Numbered from the stretch's first letter, positions 37,851 to 48,309 are shown. The stretch: DNA of 64,000 nucleotides from DSSB01 sp046346845 (GCA_046346845.1 JAXMHH010000002.1:310001-374000); one strand, 5' to 3'. Notes: a model not told the origin generated them from the letters alone. Made by a program: numbers and translations.

Positions 37851-39869
37851 CTAAAATACGCCGATGGGGTCCACATCGACATGGAGTGCCACCCCGGCGG
37901 GCAGCTGCGTTTCGAAATAGGGGAGCTTCTCCTCCAAGACCCGCCGCATCGCCTCGAATTTCGGGGTGCGCAGCATGACCTGCCACCGGTAACGCCCCCG
38001 CAGCTTCTCGAGGGTGGCCGGGGCGGGCCCGAGGATTTTGATCTCAGGATGGCGCCGAAACAGGGTGGTGAGCGATTCCGCCAGCTCCCCGCAGCCGGCC
38101 TCGACGCGCTTGGCCTGGGTGCCGCTCAGCTTGAGCAGGACGATGCGCTGGAAGGGCGGATAACCGACCTGCTCGCGGAACTGGCGTTCCTGCCGAAAAA
38201 AAGCCTCGGGGTCCTGGGCCATGGCCGCCGCAATCGCATAATGCTCGGGGCGGAAGGTCTGCAGAAAGACCTCCCCTGGGAGGTCGTGGCGGCCGGCCCG
38301 GCCGGCGACTTGGGTGACCAATTGAAACAGGCGCTCGGCCGAGCGGAAGTCGGGCTGGTGCAAGGTGGCGTCCGCGAGCAGGATGCCCACCAGGGTCAGG
38401 CGCTTGAAATCGTGGCCCTTCGCCACGAGCTGGGTGCCCAGGAGCAGGTCCAACTCGCCCGCGGCGAAGCGGCTCAAGATCTCCTCCGTGCGCTGTCGGC
38501 TCTGGGCGGTGTCGCGGTCCAGCCGGGCCAGGCGCAGCGATGGATAACGGCGCTGCAGGGCCTCCTCCAGGCGCTCGGTGCCCGCGCCCATCGGGCTCAA
38601 CTCGATCCCGCCGCAGCGGGGGCAGCACTCGGGGGGCGCGGCGTGAAATTCGCAGTAATGGCAGACCATCGCGGCCGGCCGTTTGTGGAAGGTCAGGGCG
38701 ATCTCGCAGTTCGGACAGCGCGGGGCCTCCCCGCAACCGCGGCAGAGCAAGCAGGGCGCATAGCCCCGCCGGTTGAGGAAGAGCAGGGCCTGCTCGCCTC
38801 GGGCCAAGACCTCGTCCAAGGCGGCCGCGAGCGGCGGGCTGAGCAGGGTCTCGGGATCGGCCGGACGGACCTTGAGATCCACCAGGTGGATCTTCGGGAG
38901 CGAACCGGCGGTGGCGCGGGCGGGCAGCTTAAGCAGGCGGTATTTTTCTTTGGCGGCGTTTTCCAGGCTCTCGACGGAGGGGGTCGCCGAGCCCAAGACC
39001 ACGGGAATCCCCTCCTGCCTCGCGCGCAGCACCGCCAAGTCCCGGGCGTGGTAGCGAAAGCGCTCCTCCTGCTTGTAGCTCGCGTCGTGCTCCTCGTCGA
39101 CCACCAAGAGCCCCAACTCGCGCAGCGGCAGGCAGAGGGCGGAACGGGTGCCCACCACGACCCGCAGGCGGCCCTCGCGGGCGCCCCACCAGGTCTGCAG
39201 GCGCTGGGCCTCCGTCATCCCGGAATGATAGGCGCCGACCAGATCTCCGAAGCGGGCCGCGAAGCGTCCCACGGTCTGCGGGGTGAGCGCGATCTCCGGA
39301 ACCAGGACCAAGGCCGAGCGCCCACGCCGCAGGAGCTCCTCGCAGAGCCGCAGGTAGACCTCGGTCTTCCCGGAACCGGTAATCCCGTGCAGGAGGAAGG
39401 CGCCGAAGCGGTCGGCCTGCCCCAGGATCTCGGCGATCGCCGCCCCCTGCGCCTCGTTCAGTTCCACGGGGGGCGCCTCCGCGAAGCCCTCGGGCAGCGC
39501 GCGTTGTCGGGCGCGCTCCCCCTTCGCGGCGCCCGGCTTGAACAGGGCCGCCGGCAGGAAGGTCCGCAGCACCTCGCCGGGCGGCGTCAGGTAATGTCCC
39601 ATCGCCCATTGGAAGACCCGCAGCAGGGCCGGCGGCAGGGCCAACTCCTCCGGCAGGAGCTCGGCCAATTCCTTGAGCTCCGCGATGCCGGCAGGCGCCT
39701 CCGTCGCCGGGCCCGCGACCATCCCCACGGCCCGGCGCCGGCCCAGCGGCGCCACCACCAGGCGGCCCGGCTCGAGGCGCGGCCAATCCTGTGGCACGGC
39801 ATAGGTAAAGGCCCGGCGCCGCGGCACCGGCAGCCAAACCGACACTAAGGAGGGAAGGGTTTTCTTCAT
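37851..39869 (-). CDS. priA: Primosomal protein N' (replication restart helicase PriA)
   Basis: PriA is the 3'-5' superfamily 2 helicase that reloads the replisome at stalled forks. The 672-residue product starts MKKTLPSLVSVWLPVPRRRA. It has a 3'BD-like N-terminus, Walker A GITGSGKTEVYL, Walker B VVDEEHDASYKQ and GSATPSVES. The cysteine-rich zinc region has CLLCRGCGEAPRCPNC and CHYCEFHAAPPECCPRCG, and motifs V-VI have GTQLVAKGHDF and QVAGRAGRHD. The open frame continues to 41750 through the MBOAT gene in antisense; the ATG at 39869 is the true start. Confidence 0.95.
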   Translation of the reverse strand: MKKTLPSLVSVWLPVPRRRAFTYAVPQDWPRLEPGRLVVAPLGRRRAVGMVAGPATEAPAGIAELKELAELLPEELALPPALLRVFQWAMGHYLTPPGEVLRTFLPAALFKPGAAKGERARQRALPEGFAEAPPVELNEAQGAAIAEILGQADRFGAFLLHGITGSGKTEVYLRLCEELLRRGRSALVLVPEIALTPQTVGRFAARFGDLVGAYHSGMTEAQRLQTWWGAREGRLRVVVGTRSALCLPLRELGLLVVDEEHDASYKQEERFRYHARDLAVLRARQEGIPVVLGSATPSVESLENAAKEKYRLLKLPARATAGSLPKIHLVDLKVRPADPETLLSPPLAAALDEVLARGEQALLFLNRRGYAPCLLCRGCGEAPRCPNCEIALTFHKRPAAMVCHYCEFHAAPPECCPRCGGIELSPMGAGTERLEEALQRRYPSLRLARLDRDTAQSRQRTEEILSRFAAGELDLLLGTQLVAKGHDFKRLTLVGILLADATLHQPDFRSAERLFQLVTQVAGRAGRHDLPGEVFLQTFRPEHYAIAAAMAQDPEAFFRQERQFREQVGYPPFQRIVLLKLSGTQAKRVEAGCGELAESLTTLFRRHPEIKILGPAPATLEKLRGRYRWQVMLRTPKFEAMRRVLEEKLPYFETQLPAGVALHVDVDPIGVF

Positions 39870-39902
39870 GTCCTTTCCAAAAACTTTTGCATAGATAGGC
39901 GC

Positions 39903-41144
39903 ATGCTGCCCGCTTGGCTCTCCGCCGCCTCTCAAGCCCTCGGCTTCGCCCTGCCCCGCCTCGTCGGAGGCGTCGGCTTGACGGCGCTGCTCACCTGGCT
40001 CCTTCCCAAGTATCGCGCCTGGGTGCTGCTCGCGCTCAGCCTCGCCTTTTTCGGGCTGTTCACCGGCTGGATCCCCCTCGCCTGCCAGGCCGCCGCCGCA
40101 GGCTTGGGCTTCGCCCTGTGGCGTTGGGCGGAGGTTCGGACCCGGCGCGCGCAACGCGCCGTCTTGGCCCTCGTGCTGAGCGGGAACGCGCTGGCTTATT
40201 TCGGCCTGATGAACGCCTCCCGGCTCGGCCTCGAGGCGAAACTGCCGACCGTGCAGGCCTTGGGCCTCTCCTACCTGTTCTGGCGCGTCCTCCACGTCGC
40301 CGTGGACGCCTACCAGGGCAAACTGCAAAGGGTCTCGCTGCCCCGTTTCCTGCTCTACCTCTTCTACTTCCCCACCATGAAGGGCGGCCCCATCCAACGT
40401 TATCAAGATTTCTTCGCGGCGCCCTTTTTCCAAGCGGAGGGCTGGCGCTTGACGCTCACGGCCCCCCAGCTGCTGCGCTTCGCGGGCGGCCTGGCCAAGC
40501 TCCTCGCCTGCCGCCTCTCGCTCCAGATCGATTATGACGCGCTCTGGCCGCAGACCGGAACCCTGGCCTATCTCGTGCTGCTCAAGATTCTCTACGCCCG
40601 CGCGATCAGCTTTTACCTGATCGCCTCCGGCGCCAACGACCTGACCCTCATGGTGTCGAAGGCGCTGGGCATCCCCTTGCCGGAGAACTACGACTACCCC
40701 TACTTCCAAAGAAACTTGGCGCATTTTTGGCGCCGCTGGCACATGACGCTGACCGCCTGCCTGCGGGACTACGTCTACGAGCCCTTGGGCGGAAAGCGCA
40801 AGCATCAATACCGCAACTACCTGATCACCTTCCTGGTCTGTGCCTTTTGGCATGTCTGTTCCCCCGCCTTCTTGTTCTGGGGCCTGTGGCACGGCCTCGG
40901 GCTCTGCCTGCTGCGGGCCTGGCAGGATTTTTGGGAAATACGAGTCCCCGCCCTGGGGCCCGGAGGCGAGGGACTGCGGCGGATCCGGGCGGCGATGCGG
41001 GCCCAGCCCAGCCTCGGCAAGGCGCTGTCCGGTCTGCTCACCTTCCATTTCGTCGCGCTCGGCTGGCTCCCTTTTTGGGGCGGGCATCCCCAGGGCACCA
41101 CGGCCCTGCTGCGCCTGGTGGGCTTGGGCTTTTTGCTGAAATAA
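39903..41144 (+). CDS. MBOAT family O-acyltransferase
   Basis: This is a polytopic membrane acyltransferase of the MBOAT family (AlgI/DltB-like), which moves acyl groups from a carrier to a lipid, sugar or protein acceptor. The 413-residue sequence has about ten hydrophobic helices. It has the conserved YPYFQRNLAHFWRRWHMTLTA (in parts) with RDYVYEPLGG, and the catalytic histidine in FWHVCSPAFLFWGLWHGLGL (in parts). AlgI/DltB usually have an adjacent partner (AlgJ/DltD-like), but none is seen. It is divergent from priA with a 33-base gap, and the P2 gene follows. Confidence 0.9.
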   Translation: MLPAWLSAASQALGFALPRLVGGVGLTALLTWLLPKYRAWVLLALSLAFFGLFTGWIPLACQAAAAGLGFALWRWAEVRTRRAQRAVLALVLSGNALAYFGLMNASRLGLEAKLPTVQALGLSYLFWRVLHVAVDAYQGKLQRVSLPRFLLYLFYFPTMKGGPIQRYQDFFAAPFFQAEGWRLTLTAPQLLRFAGGLAKLLACRLSLQIDYDALWPQTGTLAYLVLLKILYARAISFYLIASGANDLTLMVSKALGIPLPENYDYPYFQRNLAHFWRRWHMTLTACLRDYVYEPLGGKRKHQYRNYLITFLVCAFWHVCSPAFLFWGLWHGLGLCLLRAWQDFWEIRVPALGPGGEGLRRIRAAMRAQPSLGKALSGLLTFHFVALGWLPFWGGHPQGTTALLRLVGLGFLLK

Positions 41145-41308
41145 GCCGGTGCGCGACGGGTAATCCACGCAGCGCAAAATGGCCGGCAATTCCCTAGACA
41201 TAGAAGGCAATCGCCCCTCCCTACGCGGGCCGGCCGGGGCACAACTTTTTTCCTTTGCCTCCGAAAAGCATTGGCTTTCTCCATATCGGAATCTCTTCTG
41301 GAGGTCGC

Positions 41309-44008
41309 TTGACCTATGGCTCGGGGGGGCCAGGCAATCTAATCCTTTCTCCTGCGGAATGGCGGCATCGGCCGGACCCGACGGAGGGCTTCGCGCCCGC
41401 GGCGGCCGTGCGCGAGTTGTTCGGCGCCCTGGGCGGACGCCAGGCAATCCAGCAACGCATCGGTCCCGCTCTCCTGACGGAACTGGAATCGCTGGCGCGC
41501 GAAGACTGCGCTGAGCTCTTTTTCGAAGCCCTCCTCCATATCGCCGAGCGACTGACGCAGGCGCAGCCAAGCGAAACGGGGACCCTCCTCCTGCAATACA
41601 TCGCCGGAGCCAATCGGGATGGTCCCGTGGGGGGTCGCGCCCAGCGACGTCTCGACGCCGTCTTGGGGCGCGGCGACGCCTGGGCGCGCGCCGAATTCTT
41701 GGGCCGGCACTTCGCGCGGGAAGCCTCCGACCCGGCGACCTTGGCCGCAATGGGCCTGGCCGGCACCGTCTTCCGCATGACGCGGCTCGCGGTCTTGGGC
41801 CGCTTGGCCGCCCTCCCCGGAGAAAATTTTCTGACGCGCGGGCTTATCCCGCGCCTGCTCGCCGGCGGCGCAGGCCTCCTGGCCGAAGTCCCCAGCTTCA
41901 CCTTCGGGCATCATGGGGTCGCCGCCGCCCTAGGCCGCGAGGTCGACTGGAGCCCCCGGGCCTTGGGCGGAGACCTAGCCTCGGGGGCCCTGACGCTGTT
42001 GGGGTTGCGCGCGATGGGCGGCCTCAGCGGCCTCGCCCTGCGGCGCTGGGCCGGCGGCGCGGGCCTGGGGGCCGAGGCCCTGCGTCTCCTGATCCCACAA
42101 GCCGGCATGTTCGCCGGCATCTTGCTCAGCCGAAATCTCGAAGAGCGCCTGGGTCTGCGGCAAGGCCGTCCCGGTGCCACCCGTTTCACCGATGCGCTGG
42201 CGACGCTGCTCCAATTCAACGTGGGTGGGCGGCTCAGCCAGCAGGCCCTCGGGGAGGGAATGCAACTGCGCGAAGGGGCCCTGGAGCAGCGGACCACCGC
42301 CCTGGAATGGCTCAACACCGCCCAGCCTCGGGAATCCCAGGGGAGTGTCGGCCGCCCGCGCTGGCGCTGGGCCCCCGCCGTGACGGCCTTGGGGCTCGGC
42401 CTCCACACCCTGCTCAACGCCGGCACGGCCTGGGCCCAAGACCGCAGCGGCTTCGGCGGGATGCACATGATCGATCCGACGCTCATCGGCATGCTGGTGG
42501 CCACCTTGGGCGTACCTGCGGCCTATGGGATCAAACGCGCCTACGACTACCTGCGCGGCAACCCAAGCCCCTCCCCCGAATTTTTTTCCCGACACCGCGC
42601 TCGCTTGATCGAGGGCAAAGGTGGGCCCGCCCCCACCGACGTGGCCCTGCCGGGGGAAGAGGCCCTGATCGCCGATCGCCTGGCGGCGTTGCAGGTCGAC
42701 CCGCTCTACCTGACGATTCAGCCGCAAGAATTGGAAAGCGCCCTGCGTGGCGAAATTGCCTCGGGTCAGGGGGTCTTTCGGACGGGGGCCATCCACATGG
42801 TCCGGCGAGTCGGCCCAAGGGTCTTCGAGCTGGGAATCCAAGCGGACACCGGCGAGCTCAGTCGCATCCTCGAATTGACCCAACCCCTGCCCCAAGTCCC
42901 CCCGCCTCCCGCGCGGCCGGGGGAATTTTTTCTCCGCGTCGCCAAGCTCATCGATCTGCAGCAATACGCCGACTTGGAGCAGAGGCCGGTCTTGGCCCTG
43001 CCCCTGACGGAGACCTCGGAATATTTTTTGGGCATCCCGCTCCAGTACCAAGACGGGGCAGGCTATGTCTCGCCCCTGTTCCGACCAGGCTTTCGCGGCC
43101 TCAACACGGAATCCCACCCAATTCTGGAAAGATTAGGGTTGAGCCTTTCCCCAAAGTCCAATCGCTCCGCCAGCCGGGGCTTCCTCCTCGAAAACGACGG
43201 CCGCGGCTATTTGATCATGGACCAGGAGGGCGCCCAGGTCGAGGTGGTGCCCAGCGCCTGGCAGCAAAAAATCGCCCGGGAGGGAGCGCGGGTCAACGGG
43301 CGGGTGATGGCGGGCAGTCATCCCTCCCTACCCCTGACCAGCGGGGACACCCTCCAAGCGGGCGGTCTGGAAATTCGCTTCCTGGCCCCGCGCTCGGGGT
43401 TTCGCCTGGCCTTGATCCGACACTTTTATCCCCCGCGGAATCCCGACGCGGAAGAACCCTTGGGAGTGGGGAGCGGCAACGAGGTCGACCGGATGGCCGA
43501 AGGGGCCATGGAAAACCACCGTCCCTGGCTACCGCGTTTTGAACCCGATTCCATCCTGCGACAGCTCAGCAAGTCGTCCTTGCGCCGTCTGCAGGAGGTG
43601 CTGATCGCCGCCCGCCTGCGCCTCCCGGACCTCCTCTTCGAGGCGCCGGACGGGGCCCGGATCCTGCTCAGCCCGCGGCTCCTCGACGGCCGCTCCGTCC
43701 CCGTCGGCCTTAATCCCGGACTCGGAGGCATCTTCCTCCATGGGGCCTGGAACCCGGGGGGCGCGCGCTATCCCATCGTCGGGGCGGAGGTGGAATTCTT
43801 CCTCCAGCAGCGGGAGGACGCGTTCTGGGTGAAGCGGGCGCCCGGGAGCTCCCTGCGCCTGTACCGCCAGGAAAACGAGATTCCCTTGGAAAACGGCGCC
43901 GAGGCCAGCCTGCAAGACCATGACATCCTGGAATTCGGTCCCCCGGAACAGCGCACCCGGTTGCGCTGGTTCCGCGACTTCGATGCCATGACGGAGGGTG
44001 AGGAATGA
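41309..44008 (+). CDS. Large unknown protein P2 with shared module and two FHA-like domains
   Basis: I do not recognise the family. The 899-residue product (from the TTG at 41309, chosen because GGAGG lies four bases upstream; the frame is open from a TTG at 41255) has the shared module at about residues 50-330. That module contains RLDAVLGRGDAWARAEFL, FRMTRLAVLGRL and LLQFNVGGRL. Two membrane segments follow at about 353-376 and 388-412. A soluble region then includes an FHA-like domain at about 610-700 (SNRSASRGFLLENDG, VNGRVM and LTSGDTLQAGGLEIRFL) and a second at about 795-895 ending DHDILEFGPPEQRTRLRW. FHA domains bind phosphothreonine. Its stop overlaps the P3 start (ATGA). Confidence 0.7.
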   Translation: MTYGSGGPGNLILSPAEWRHRPDPTEGFAPAAAVRELFGALGGRQAIQQRIGPALLTELESLAREDCAELFFEALLHIAERLTQAQPSETGTLLLQYIAGANRDGPVGGRAQRRLDAVLGRGDAWARAEFLGRHFAREASDPATLAAMGLAGTVFRMTRLAVLGRLAALPGENFLTRGLIPRLLAGGAGLLAEVPSFTFGHHGVAAALGREVDWSPRALGGDLASGALTLLGLRAMGGLSGLALRRWAGGAGLGAEALRLLIPQAGMFAGILLSRNLEERLGLRQGRPGATRFTDALATLLQFNVGGRLSQQALGEGMQLREGALEQRTTALEWLNTAQPRESQGSVGRPRWRWAPAVTALGLGLHTLLNAGTAWAQDRSGFGGMHMIDPTLIGMLVATLGVPAAYGIKRAYDYLRGNPSPSPEFFSRHRARLIEGKGGPAPTDVALPGEEALIADRLAALQVDPLYLTIQPQELESALRGEIASGQGVFRTGAIHMVRRVGPRVFELGIQADTGELSRILELTQPLPQVPPPPARPGEFFLRVAKLIDLQQYADLEQRPVLALPLTETSEYFLGIPLQYQDGAGYVSPLFRPGFRGLNTESHPILERLGLSLSPKSNRSASRGFLLENDGRGYLIMDQEGAQVEVVPSAWQQKIAREGARVNGRVMAGSHPSLPLTSGDTLQAGGLEIRFLAPRSGFRLALIRHFYPPRNPDAEEPLGVGSGNEVDRMAEGAMENHRPWLPRFEPDSILRQLSKSSLRRLQEVLIAARLRLPDLLFEAPDGARILLSPRLLDGRSVPVGLNPGLGGIFLHGAWNPGGARYPIVGAEVEFFLQQREDAFWVKRAPGSSLRLYRQENEIPLENGAEASLQDHDILEFGPPEQRTRLRWFRDFDAMTEGEE

Positions 44009-47000
44009 GCCCGCCGCGCAGCGCCCGATGGACGCGCCAACATTTTGCCCCCGAGGTGCAGCGGGAGCTGGCCTCGCTGGCGGGAGAACGCGACCTCGAT
44101 CTTTATCAAGAGGCCCTGTTGGGACTGGGCCGCCGCTTGGAAAACCAGGGCGCCTGGCAGCAGGCGGCGGAGCTCTACGCCGAAGTCGTCGGGACACCGC
44201 GCGCCTCGGAGGGCTCGGCCGAGTCCGGCTATCGGGCGCGCGCCCGGGAACGATTAGACGCGATCCTGGGGCGAGGCGCCGCCCTGCCGCGTTTCGAAGT
44301 CCTGGGCCGCTCCCTGGTCCAACAGGCCTCGGACCCCGCAGCGCTCGTGGCCATGGCGGTGGCGGGCACGGTGTTTCGCCTGACGCGCTTGGCGGTCTTG
44401 AGCCGTCTCTCCCTAACGGCCGGCCCACAATTCTTGACGCGGGGCTTCGGGGCTCGGCTGCTCGCGGGAGCAGCCGGCTTTCTCGCGGAGGCCCCCGCCT
44501 TCACAGCCTCCGGGCGCCTCGGCAACGCCGTCCTGGGCCGCGAACAGGATTGGAGCCTGCGCGCGGTAGGCAGGGAATTCACCGGCGGTGCCCTGACCCT
44601 GCTGGGCTTGAAGTTGTGCGGCGGCGTCAGCGGCCTGGCCCTGCGACGTTGGGGACAGGGGCCGGGGATGTCCGCGGGGCTCGCCCGCGCCCTGCTGCCC
44701 CAGGCCGGCCTCTTCACGGGGATCGTGCTGAGCCACCGCCTCGAGGAGGGGCTGGGGCTCCGGGAAAGCCATGCGGGGGCAACGCGCCTGACCGACGCCC
44801 TCGCGACCCTGCTGCAGTTCAACATCGGCGGGCGCCTGGCCCACGAAGGGCTGGGCGAGGCCTGGCACGCGCGGGAACAGGCCCTGGACCACCAGACCAT
44901 GGGGCTGCTGGCCCTCGGTGCCGAGTCGCCCCAAGCCCTGGCCATGCCGGTCTTGGCGGCCGATGGACCAAACGGAGGATATTCCGACCTTGTCTTCGCC
45001 ATGATGGGTGGGGCCGGTCGGAGCGGGGGACGCCGCGGCGGTGCCGCGGGACAACTCAGCCTCCCCTTCTCGAGCCCGGCCCGGGAGCCGAGTCCCAGGC
45101 AGGAGGTCCGCGCCGAATTGCCGCTGGACTTAAGGCTGGCTCGGGAGGCGAGGCAGGCCAATGCGGAGGAATTGAGTCGGACCCTGTCGCGTTTGTCCCA
45201 GCCTCCGTCCTCGCTCTCCCGGCGCGCGCAGATTTCCTGGCTGCGGGAGCACCGCCTCGTCTCTGGGATCCCGTGGTTGGGCGAAGTCTCCCGGGACGGG
45301 GGCCCCGAAGCCGCCCTGGCCCTGGAGGCCCTGCAAGATTTTGCGACGACCCACCGCCCCGAGGTGATTGCGGAGCTGCGTCGCAACCTGCGGCATCCCC
45401 ACCTCCTCGTGGTCTCCTCCGCCCTTGAGACCTTGCACGCCTTATCCGCCACGGAGGTCTTGGCGGATCTGCAGGAGCTCAGCCGCTCCCGAGGACCCGT
45501 CTCCATCCTGGCAGAGGCCGCCCGGGTCGACTTGGGCGACAGGACCCTGATCCCCGCCCTTCAGGAGCGTGCCTTCACCTGGCAGAGTTCCCCGCTCGAT
45601 CGAATCCTGGCCCTCGAGTCGCTCGGTCGGCTCGGGCAAGTCGAGGCGGCGGTGGAAGAATTGCGGGGCTTTTTCCGCTACGGCCCGAAGACCTATTTTC
45701 GGGCAGGCCTGGCCCTGGTCCGATTGCGGAGCGATGCGGCCATCCCCAATCCCGCCGAGCTGATCCACCGCGCCCTCCCGCCGGAGCGGGCGGAACTGGC
45801 CCAGGCCTTCTGGGAGACAGGTCGGCCGCGACAGGCCCTGGAATTGTGGCGGAGCGTGCTGCGGAGCGCCGACCTCCGCGCCCGCTGGGAGGTCCTCGCC
45901 TGGCTGCGCAGCCGCCGCGTCTCGGGCCTGGAACCGGAATTGCGCGAGCTCAGCGAGGATGCGAATCCCGAGACGCGCCGCGAGGCGCTGCGGACGCGCG
46001 TCGTCCTGGCGCAGGCGCGCGGGGATGGGGGCGAGCTCGAGACCTTATTGGAACACCTCGACTCCGCCTCGATCCGCCACAGCGAGGCCCTGCAACTCGC
46101 CGCCGCGCGGGCGCGCCTCGCTTTGGGGGAAAGCCCCGCGGCGCGGGAACGCCTCGAGGCCTTGCTGCAGAGTTCCTTTGGGGCCCACCGCCTGCAGGCC
46201 GCCGAGGCCTTGCTGGAACGCGGTCCCCATCCTCGCGCCGCGAGCACCTTGGAGGCCCTGCTGGGGGACCCCGACGCCGAACTGCGGCACCGCGCCGCCG
46301 GCGGCTGGGCCCGCTACGGGTTAGCCTTGGGCGCCGCGTTCAGCAGCCTGCTGTTGGAACCCTCTCTGGTGCACGCCGCCGTCGGAGCCGGAGCGGGAGG
46401 CGACGGCCACGGCCTGTGGACCAGCTTGGCCCCACTCCTCTTGGGCGGGATCCTGATGACGGTGGGCCGCAGCAACGGCGGGAACGGCGCCAGCCCTTCC
46501 GATCGCCCCTCCCGTCCCCCGATGCTGGGCTGGTTCGAAAACCCGCTGCAGACCGAGGAGGTCTATCCGGTCGCCACGCCGGCCGACGAAAATCCCATCA
46601 GCATCGGACGTTCCACCAGCCGCGTGGAAAGCGTCTTTCCCGCGGATTTGCGGAATATCTCCCGGCGCCATTTGGAGCTGCGGCTGCGCGAGGGACAAGT
46701 GGAGGTGCGGGTCAACAACCGTTCGCTCGGCGTCCGCATCAACGGCTACAACCTCGTCCCCTTCCAGTGGTACCAACTGCAGGACCGGGCCCTGGTCGAG
46801 TTCGTCAGCGAGGCCGGCCAGGACATCATCGCCCAGGTCCCGGACGAGGAGATCCCGGGCGAAAGCGTCGCCACCCCTTTTCGGCTGGGCCGTCAACCGC
46901 AGGAGCCCCAGGATGTTCCGGCGATCTTCCGCTTTCGCCTGCGCAAGACCCCGACTCCGGTCCCGCCGCGGCCGCGCCGCAACATGATCGACCGGCTGAG

Positions 47001-48309
47001 CGGCTTCTTCGGCCGGAGCCGGGCCCCCACCCCGGAGGCCGAAGCCGAGGCCCCGCCGGAGAGGCGCAGCGCCCCGCCCACGGCGTTCCGCGATTCCGAC
47101 GAGGTCTTCTCCGAGATCAGCCGGCTCAGCGAGGAGATCAAGACCTCCCTCCACCTCTTGGAGGTGGGGCGCATCAATTCCCAGATGCTGCTCAGCGACG
47201 AGGCCTCGCGACGGGACTTCCTCGTCTCGCTGCTGCGGATCCATCGCCGGCTCTGCGGCGATGCCGAGACCACCCAAACCCTGCAGATTCCGAAGTCGGA
47301 ATCCCGCCGGGCCTCGGTGGAGCACGTCCGCGTCCCCGCGTGGAATGGACAGCTGTTTTACCGCCTCGAGACCTTCCGCCGCAGTCTGGAGGCCCTGCGA
47401 AACAACCAAGGGAACTCCCTGATCCTGGAAAAGGCCCACGAAGAGCTCGGCAAGATCCAAGACCGCCTCAATCGCAGCTACGAGGTGGTGCGTCCCCTGC
47501 GCCGTCACTTTCAGGATCCCCGGCAATTGATGATTTTTGACGCCATCGAGTCGGCCTACCGCGGCCTGCGCGCCGACTTGCCGATCAGCGGCTACCGGGT
47601 CCGCAGCGACACCCGGGGCCTGGACGTGATGGTCTACCGCGAGCAGCGGCAATTGTGGCGGGAAGAATTCTACGGCTTCGAACGCAGCTCGCGGGCCAAC
47701 ACCAACGCCGCCGTCCTGATGGGCGAGGTGACGACCGCCAACGGCCTCCCGGTCGCAAGCAGCCTGTTCCGGGCCCTCCGCTCCGGGACCATGTACGAGG
47801 GAAACCGCAGCGTGCGCGTCTCCTTCGACCTGGAAACGGGCATGGTCGTCGGCTTCCACGACGGCAGCCCCGAGAGCGCCCGGGCCTTGCAAGAGCAGGT
47901 CCGGCAGGGACGCCGCTTGGGCGAGGCGATCTTGCAAATTGATGCGGAGAGCACGGGGAGAATTTCCAGCGTGGCCATCCTGGACGAGGCCCCGGAAAAG
48001 ATCCAATCGGCCCTGGCGGAGCTGCAAGGCCTTCGGGTCCTACCACCCCAGGTCCTGGTCGGGGCCACCGGCTCGGCGGGCGATCCCGACCTGGCCTTCT
48101 ACGACATCCGACTCCAACCCGACGCCGATTCGCCGGCGGCGGATTGGCACCTCGTCGCCGGGGTGGTCCGGGAGCTGCGGCCGGGCTGGAGCCTGCTCAC
48201 CTTCGAGCCCAATGTGGTCGCCGGCGAGGGCCTCCAATTATGGATTCCCAGCCTGGACGCCTCCGGGGTATTCCGCGGCGATCAGGTGACCTTAAGGCGT
48301 CGAAATTAA
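44005..48309 (+). CDS. Giant unknown protein P3: shared module, HEAT-like repeats, membrane segments, FHA domain
   Basis: I do not recognise the full protein (1434 residues). The shared module occupies about residues 10-300 (RLDAILGRG, VFRLTRLAVLSRL, LLQFNIGGRL). Residues about 375-765 are alpha-helical HEAT/TPR-like repeats such as ALEALQDFATTHRPEVIAEL. Two hydrophobic segments follow at about 772-795 and 808-822. A clear FHA domain lies at about 860-935, with ISIGRSTSRVESVF, NISRRHLEL and VRINGYNL. The C-terminal 450 residues have a long helical part and an unidentified beta-rich end. The start overlaps P2 by four bases. The FHA domain probably lies on the cytoplasmic side. Confidence 0.75.
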   Translation: MSPPRSARWTRQHFAPEVQRELASLAGERDLDLYQEALLGLGRRLENQGAWQQAAELYAEVVGTPRASEGSAESGYRARARERLDAILGRGAALPRFEVLGRSLVQQASDPAALVAMAVAGTVFRLTRLAVLSRLSLTAGPQFLTRGFGARLLAGAAGFLAEAPAFTASGRLGNAVLGREQDWSLRAVGREFTGGALTLLGLKLCGGVSGLALRRWGQGPGMSAGLARALLPQAGLFTGIVLSHRLEEGLGLRESHAGATRLTDALATLLQFNIGGRLAHEGLGEAWHAREQALDHQTMGLLALGAESPQALAMPVLAADGPNGGYSDLVFAMMGGAGRSGGRRGGAAGQLSLPFSSPAREPSPRQEVRAELPLDLRLAREARQANAEELSRTLSRLSQPPSSLSRRAQISWLREHRLVSGIPWLGEVSRDGGPEAALALEALQDFATTHRPEVIAELRRNLRHPHLLVVSSALETLHALSATEVLADLQELSRSRGPVSILAEAARVDLGDRTLIPALQERAFTWQSSPLDRILALESLGRLGQVEAAVEELRGFFRYGPKTYFRAGLALVRLRSDAAIPNPAELIHRALPPERAELAQAFWETGRPRQALELWRSVLRSADLRARWEVLAWLRSRRVSGLEPELRELSEDANPETRREALRTRVVLAQARGDGGELETLLEHLDSASIRHSEALQLAAARARLALGESPAARERLEALLQSSFGAHRLQAAEALLERGPHPRAASTLEALLGDPDAELRHRAAGGWARYGLALGAAFSSLLLEPSLVHAAVGAGAGGDGHGLWTSLAPLLLGGILMTVGRSNGGNGASPSDRPSRPPMLGWFENPLQTEEVYPVATPADENPISIGRSTSRVESVFPADLRNISRRHLELRLREGQVEVRVNNRSLGVRINGYNLVPFQWYQLQDRALVEFVSEAGQDIIAQVPDEEIPGESVATPFRLGRQPQEPQDVPAIFRFRLRKTPTPVPPRPRRNMIDRLSGFFGRSRAPTPEAEAEAPPERRSAPPTAFRDSDEVFSEISRLSEEIKTSLHLLEVGRINSQMLLSDEASRRDFLVSLLRIHRRLCGDAETTQTLQIPKSESRRASVEHVRVPAWNGQLFYRLETFRRSLEALRNNQGNSLILEKAHEELGKIQDRLNRSYEVVRPLRRHFQDPRQLMIFDAIESAYRGLRADLPISGYRVRSDTRGLDVMVYREQRQLWREEFYGFERSSRANTNAAVLMGEVTTANGLPVASSLFRALRSGTMYEGNRSVRVSFDLETGMVVGFHDGSPESARALQEQVRQGRRLGEAILQIDAESTGRISSVAILDEAPEKIQSALAELQGLRVLPPQVLVGATGSAGDPDLAFYDIRLQPDADSPAADWHLVAGVVRELRPGWSLLTFEPNVVAGEGLQLWIPSLDASGVFRGDQVTLRRRN

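Noticed and set aside
39870..41750. A continuous open frame extending priA to about 1300 residues
   Set aside because: The extension runs antisense through the MBOAT gene and the start of P2 and has no homology. PriA starts normally at 39869.
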